Source: Willaertia magna (Eukaryota > Heterolobosea > Eutetramitea > Acrasida > Naegleriidae). Taken from it: 12,680 bases of DNA. This document shows positions 8,481-12,680 of this stretch, one piece after another. Made by a program: the position numbers and the translations under genes. A model generated the notes under the pieces. It made no database searches. It was not told the origin of the DNA and saw only the letters and a list, made by a program, of their open reading frames with translations. The stretch's first letter is position 1, and the number at the start of each line of letters is the position of its first letter. Where the stretch lies: positions 1 through 12,680 of the forward strand of contig CADWAF010004838.1 in NCBI GenBank assembly GCA_902984215.1, read 5' to 3'.

Positions 8481-11400
8481 ATGGCTAGCATGAACTTAGC
8501 TGATCTATCCCTTACCAAAAGAGGTATTGTTTTAGACAATATCTCTAAATACAATTTAAAAATTGTAAATATCCAGGAAACACATTGGAAAGAATCTGAT
8601 GATTTTTATAAAGTAAAACACTTACAAAAGTTTATAGGACAGTGCAACGTGTTTAACAGTTTTAAGAATGAAGGAGACACATTTGGAGGAGTACTTACTA
8701 TTTCTAAATTAAGTAAACAATGGACAGTAATTCAATATCAAGAATTAATTAAAGGAAGACTTACAAACTTGATTTATAGTCACCCAATAATGGGTATTAT
8801 TAATATTATCAACTGGTATGGATACCTTAGTCCAAATGATACTAATTTCACAGATTCGTTCAAGCTTATAGAAGAAATTCTACTTCATGCATCATTGCAT
8901 AAAGAACGAGTAATTATCTTGGGGGACTTAAATATGACTAGTGTTAACAATATTAAGGCAAATCTCAATACTCAAGACAAAACCCTCCAAGAATGGTTAA
9001 TTAATCATGATGTTTATGATCTTCGTCCTGTTATTCCTGGTCCAACTTTCAAACAACACAATGGATATTATGCATATGCAAACTCAACACCAAATCATAT
9101 TATTAGTAACTGGTCTGATGACTTTCTTTGCTGGGGCTTTACTCTTTTACATCAACACAAAGGAGTTGGTGTTCAATTTCCAATACAAATACCAAACAAC
9201 ACTCAGTGGTCCAGCAAATTTGTTAAAAGAATTGTAAACATTAAATCCATTGTGGAACACGACAACTATATAAGGAATACTTTGGCTGAAAGTAATCTAA
9301 ATGATTTTAGATCATTTTACAGCAAAATACAAGAAATTGCTGTTAAAATAGGTAGAGTTGTTAAATGGGGCAATAATCCAATAACTAAGAATAAAAGATA
9401 TAGAACTTGTTTCTATACTTATAAGTTACTTGTCAAAGAATATAGACATAATAGGTTTGGAAATAAATGGAAAAGCTATGACAAATGAAATTCTTTGTCA
9501 ATTTTGGATTCTATAACACAATGTAAACAAGAACTTAAAAAGATATTATTAACACTGTTACAAGAACGCAAACAAGCATTTATCAAGAAAGTTAATGATT
9601 TACAAACCAAAACCCCCTATTCTTTTATGTTCCAAAAATTAAATATTAACCAGACAGTTGAAGATATATGCAACAACAACATAGATAAAGAGAAAACAAT
9701 AGTGGAACATTTTCAGTCAATGTTCAATGCAAGGTTAGGTGACACTTGCTTAAATGTATCTCTAATCAATAAGAAACTTCCTCCCAGTTGGAAGTTAGAA
9801 ACTGTAACAGGACCTATTGTTAAAAAGGCTGCCTTAGAAATGAAAAATTCTATGCAAGGTTGGGATAATGTCCCAATAGTTTTGCTTAAAACATTAAATG
9901 ATGATGAATTTAATTTATTAGCAGGTTACTTTAACAATTGGATGGAGGGTAATACCATTCCTATAGAATGTAAGCAAGGAATATTACTCCCACTTCCTAA
10001 AATTCAATCACCAAAAGAATTAAAAGATTTTAGACCTATTGTGGTGTTACCAACAATATATAGACTATACTCGTCTATAATTAACAACCAGTTAATGGAT
10101 GCAGTTGACAATTCTAATGTAATTCATGATTGTCAACGTGGTTTTCGTAGAAAAGCATCTACTTTAGACCATTTGATAGTAATCAAAACGATAATAGAGA
10201 ACCAACTTAACAATAACAAACCAGTATTTGTTACTACGCTAGATATTAAAAACGCGTATGGATCGGTTCTTCATGACAAGTTTAAAGACATTCTCGTTAA
10301 TCTTAATATATCAAACAGCTCGTGTGAAGCACTAATCAATTTATTGGGAAATCAAAACATTAAGATTTTAAACAATGGTAAACTTTCTTACAACTTTGAG
10401 GCTAGTTTGGGTGTTCCTCAAGGAGACTCTTCTAGTCCATTGTTGTTTAACATTTACTTTAATATTCTCACCAATAATATTGATAAATTTAAAGGTATTA
10501 CAATTTGTGGAGTTAAGGTTGTTCTTTTAAAATATGCAGATGATATAATTGTCCTTAGTGAAACTTACCAAGACATGAACAAAATATTAAATCATTTGTA
10601 CACATTTGCATTACAAGTTGGAATGCATTTTGCTCCAATGAAATGTGTCGCTTGGAATAGAACAGCTTCAAACTATAAGTCTACAGCCAAAATATATATT
10701 AATCAACAACAATTGAAAAACAGTAAAAGCCTTAATTACTTAGGAGCTGAGCTTAATACCACAAAAGGTTGGTTTGGTGGTGGAAACAAAGTATTAAACA
10801 AACTGAACAAAGTACTTATCCTCACCAATGCTAAATTCATTTACTTACATCAATTTACGGTGGTCACAATGTCAAAAGTGATATCCCTCCCTAGATACTT
10901 ATGTGCAATTAATGGAATAGATATCAAAACTCTAAGTAAAATGGATAAAAAAGTAGCTTCTTGGATAAGAATGAGAATTGGACTAGATTACAAATTATCT
11001 AAGGCTGTTATTTTTAACGATTGGGAAAAGGGTGGATTAGGTATTACAGCTCCATCAGATTTAAGGGAAATAGAATCCATGGCAGCAGCAATACGATTCT
11101 TTAACAACACTTCTTTAATTACTAAGAATATAGCAAGAACAGCATGGTGTAGTAAATCCACCAAAGATTCATATTGGAATCTTATAAAAACAACAGCCAG
11201 AATTTACAATTTACATCCTAAAGATAAATCAGGTATAGAACTGCATTACAATACGGATGTAAATGAAGAGATCTCATGGTTTAAAAGAAACAAACCTGTG
11301 GAGAACATTAGAACCTTCCTACTTAAAAAATTAAGAAAAGTCAAAACAATTAGTCATTTGGGACAACTAGACTTTAACAATGAATGGTGGAAAGGTTATC

Positions 11401-12068
11401 TTATTTTATGGAATAACTATAAATATTCTTATTTCAAACAGAGATTGGCCTTTGCACATATTCATAAAGCCCAAATATTAAGGGACTTTGGCAAAGATTA
11501 TTGGACATGTAGTACATGTAATAAGGAAGCTAATTGGACACATGTTTTTTACGAATGCTATAGAGCCAAAGTAGAAAAAACCTCACTGTATAAAGAATGG
11601 GATAACAATCTTCCTTTTCAATTAAGATTCAAAGAAGACGTTAATGAGGATTCAAGGCTCCATCCAGTTGTGGCAACTTCGTCGCCTCAACTAGATATCG
11701 CAATTAATAACGAATCAAGGCTTGGTTTTGTAAATGCTCCTACGGAGCATCAACAAAACCTCGCACCTGTAGTTTCAAACAAATTATATATTATGAATTT
11801 AAATGGAATCATATTTAAGTACGATATTCCACAAGGCATTGAACTTGATCATTTCACAGAAGCAATATACAATAGTTTATTCAAATATGTAGAGAATTGT
11901 TACAAAAATGCAGATTGGAACAACAAAGCTTTACAAAGAAAATGTAGGAAAAGCAACAATTACAAACCCAAACCATCCAACTACAACACAGAATGGAGCA
12001 TCCAAAACAGTAGTTCTAGATCATTTAACACCATTACATCACAAAACAGTGTATTTATAACTCAATAA
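8481..12068 (+). pseudogene. Retrotransposon ORF2: APE endonuclease + reverse transcriptase + CCHC, one premature stop (copy B)
   Basis: This 1195-codon frame is interrupted only by TGA at codon 336 (9486-9488), where copy A has TGG. The stop falls between the endonuclease and the RT, so the reading frame from 9495 on still carries a complete RT and zinc motif. RT motifs are intact: RPI at 518-520, Asp588, GVPQGD at 644-649 (followed by Ser where copy A has Pro), YADD at 685-688, and YLG at 753-755. The zinc motif is at 1010-1026. In the endonuclease, QETH and GDLN are present, but catalytic Asp205 of the D-H pair is Asn (codon 9093-9095, AAT instead of GAT). By family knowledge this Asp is needed for catalysis, so the nickase is predicted dead even if the stop were read through. 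Confidence 0.93.
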
Positions 12069-12079
12069 CTACATCAAAT

Positions 12080-12102
12080 CCAAAAACACTTCGTGTTTTT
12101 GG
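12080..12102 (+). other. 3' UTR stem-loop (copy B, perfect)
   Basis: Arms CCAAAAACAC and GTGTTTTTGG pair over ten base pairs with loop TTC. It is at the same element position as the copy A hairpin. It is a likely reverse-transcriptase recognition structure, by analogy with LINEs that need a 3' stem-loop. Confidence 0.75.
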
Positions 12103-12108
12103 AATAAA
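12103..12108 (+). terminator. Polyadenylation signal AATAAA (copy B)
   Basis: AATAAA lies directly after the hairpin, as in copy A, 17 nt before the element ends in CCCCCTA. Confidence 0.5.
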
Positions 12109-12124
12109 TAAAAACCAACCCCCT

Positions 12125-12141
12125 ATTTTTTTATTCCTTTG
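12125..12141. repeat. Target-site duplication, right copy (element B)
   Basis: This is a perfect repeat of 7267-7283, with seven Ts in both copies. Confidence 0.93.
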
Positions 12142-12352
12142 AGAAATGGAATTAACGGTCATACATCAATGGTTGGCGGGAAGAAAACCGTCCCAGAGAG
12201 TTTTGTTATAAAAAATCAAAGATTTACAATAAAATAAAATATTTTTTTTATATACTAATATTAAAACTAATATTTTAAATGTAAACATCTATAAAAATGT
12301 TTTTTTGTTGTAACGAAAAGGCGTGAAAGTTTGTACAATAATAGTTTACAAT
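12142..12352 (-). other. AT-rich intergenic region between P450 and PIP-box gene
   Basis: These 211 bases hold the P450 3' flank and, on the side nearer element B, the former promoter region of the PIP-box gene. I see no ORF or RNA gene. There is a short imperfect tandem repeat of ACTAATATT (12254-12275) and long A/T runs. The GC-richer segment at 12171-12195 contains the E2F-like site listed separately. Confidence 0.5.
12173..12182. promoter_or_regulatory. E2F/DP-like site TTGGCGGGAA upstream of the PIP-box gene
   Basis: TTGGCGGGAA fits the E2F consensus TTSSCGSS and stands out in AT-rich DNA. Before insertion of element B it lay about 50 bases upstream of the PIP-box gene ATG. E2F commonly controls replication genes, which fits a PCNA-binding product. 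The site is now about 4.9 kb away from that start codon. Confidence 0.45.
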
Positions 12353-12680
12353 TTATTTTTGAAAATTGGAAGCGTGTGGTCTTGGTTTTAAATAAAGTGG
12401 ATAATCATCTACATTAATATACAGCATGGACTGATCGTCTCTCACTTCTGGGAATTTTTCTGGATTTTTGAGTGAAATATTAAAGTGACGAATAGTATTA
12501 ATAATTAATAAATAAATTTCTGTAACGGCCAACCTGGAACCAGGACATTTTCTATGACCAATACCAAACGGTAAAGTAACGAAATTATTTTTAACACCCA
12601 ATGGACTTCCCTTTTCATGTCTTTCTGGAATAAAATCTTTTGGTTGTTTTACATATTCTTCTCTCCAAGAACAATATTTA
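12353..12680 (-). CDS. Cytochrome P450, C-terminal 108 residues (5' part outside window)
   Basis: The frame enters from the right edge and ends in TAA at 12355-12353. Residues 16-20 read FIPER, the PERF-type motif before the haem loop. Residues 38-47 are FGIGHRKCPG, the haem-binding signature, with the axial thiolate at Cys45 (codon 12547-12545), followed by SRLAVTE of the L helix. The tail ends shortly after YPLYLKPR, as is usual for the family. The enzyme would be a haem monooxygenase, but its substrate cannot be told from this fragment. The loop and L-helix style (SLPFGFG-like entry, EIYLL after the Cys) resemble animal mitochondrial-clan P450s; this is a weak impression. An ATG is not needed within this fragment because the frame is open to the edge. 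It is the most upstream host gene of the tandem minus-strand group. Confidence 0.9.
   Translation of the reverse strand, partial: KYCSWREEYVKQPKDFIPERHEKGSPLGVKNNFVTLPFGIGHRKCPGSRLAVTEIYLLIINTIRHFNISLKNPEKFPEVRDDQSMLYINVDDYPLYLKPRPHASNFQK

Larger units (their letters stand above)
7284..12124 (+). mobile_element. Non-LTR retrotransposon copy B, full length, nonsense codons in both ORFs
   Basis: This is the second copy of the same family, 4841 bp, flanked by a perfect 17-bp duplication. From the ORF1 ATG to the last base it is offset from copy A by exactly 5698 bases, with no insertion or deletion. By eye the copies differ at about 4-5% of sites. The 5' end has a G-run five bases longer than that of copy A. 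It is inserted against the PIP-box gene, at its start codon. TGA codons interrupt ORF1 (codon 327) and ORF2 (codon 336), and the endonuclease has lost Asp205. This copy therefore looks unable to move by itself. Confidence 0.95.

Noticed and set aside
1591..12124. LTR retrotransposon, virus or DNA transposon
   Set aside because: There are no terminal repeats within the element, no integrase, protease or transposase, and no structural genes. APE endonuclease, RT and TSDs of 17-19 bp fit a LINE.
12353..12601. Reading the P450 as an 82-residue protein starting at 12601
   Set aside because: That position is TTG (Leu) on the minus strand, and the frame continues upstream with P450 motifs such as FIPER. 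This is an internal part of a longer gene.
1..12680. CRISPR array, tRNA or rRNA genes
   Set aside because: I see no spaced short repeats and no tRNA or rRNA signatures. The insertions are not next to tRNA-like sequence, unlike tRNA-targeting amoebal elements.

Overview
This is a eukaryotic nuclear window. It is AT-rich (about one third GC by eye), with a likely 54-nt spliceosomal intron, a cytochrome P450, and two copies of a non-LTR (LINE-type) retrotransposon. The host genes are packed closely. I cannot name the species. The P450 tail looks more like animal mitochondrial-clan enzymes than plant ones, and the A-run before each start codon fits many AT-rich protists or small animals, so I leave the taxon open.

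Layout. Without the two transposons the host DNA is only about 3 kb, and every host gene reads on the minus strand. In transcription order they are: the last 108 codons of a cytochrome P450 (12680-12353); a short gene (7268-7014) whose predicted spliced product starts with a textbook PCNA-interacting (PIP) box; an overlapping 171-residue coiled-coil ORF (7021-6506) that may be the rest of the same gene after a frameshift; and a nearly complete FAD-linked oxidoreductase of the PCMH/aldonolactone-oxidase type (1573 to beyond base 1).

Mobile DNA. Copy A (1591-6426) and copy B (7284-12124) lie on the plus strand, against the host genes. Each is flanked by its own perfect target-site duplication (19 bp and 17 bp). 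Each has a very short leader, ORF1 (RNA-binding, 388 aa), a 14-nt linker, ORF2 (1195 codons: APE-type endonuclease, reverse transcriptase, CCHC zinc motif), then a 56-nt 3' UTR with a hairpin, AATAAA, and an end in CCCCCTA with no poly(A). From the ORF1 start to the 3' end the copies are offset by exactly 5698 bases with no indel, although they differ at about 4-5% of sites. Both are broken. Copy A has two nonsense codons in ORF2. Copy B has one in each ORF and has lost a catalytic endonuclease Asp.

Main observation. Both insertions sit at the same kind of place: inside the start codon of a minus-strand host gene, at minus-strand AAAAAAAT^G. Each element now separates a gene's coding region from its upstream DNA, including, for the PIP-box gene, an E2F-like site. 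This suggests a retrotransposon that targets the A-run plus ATG found at host translation starts.
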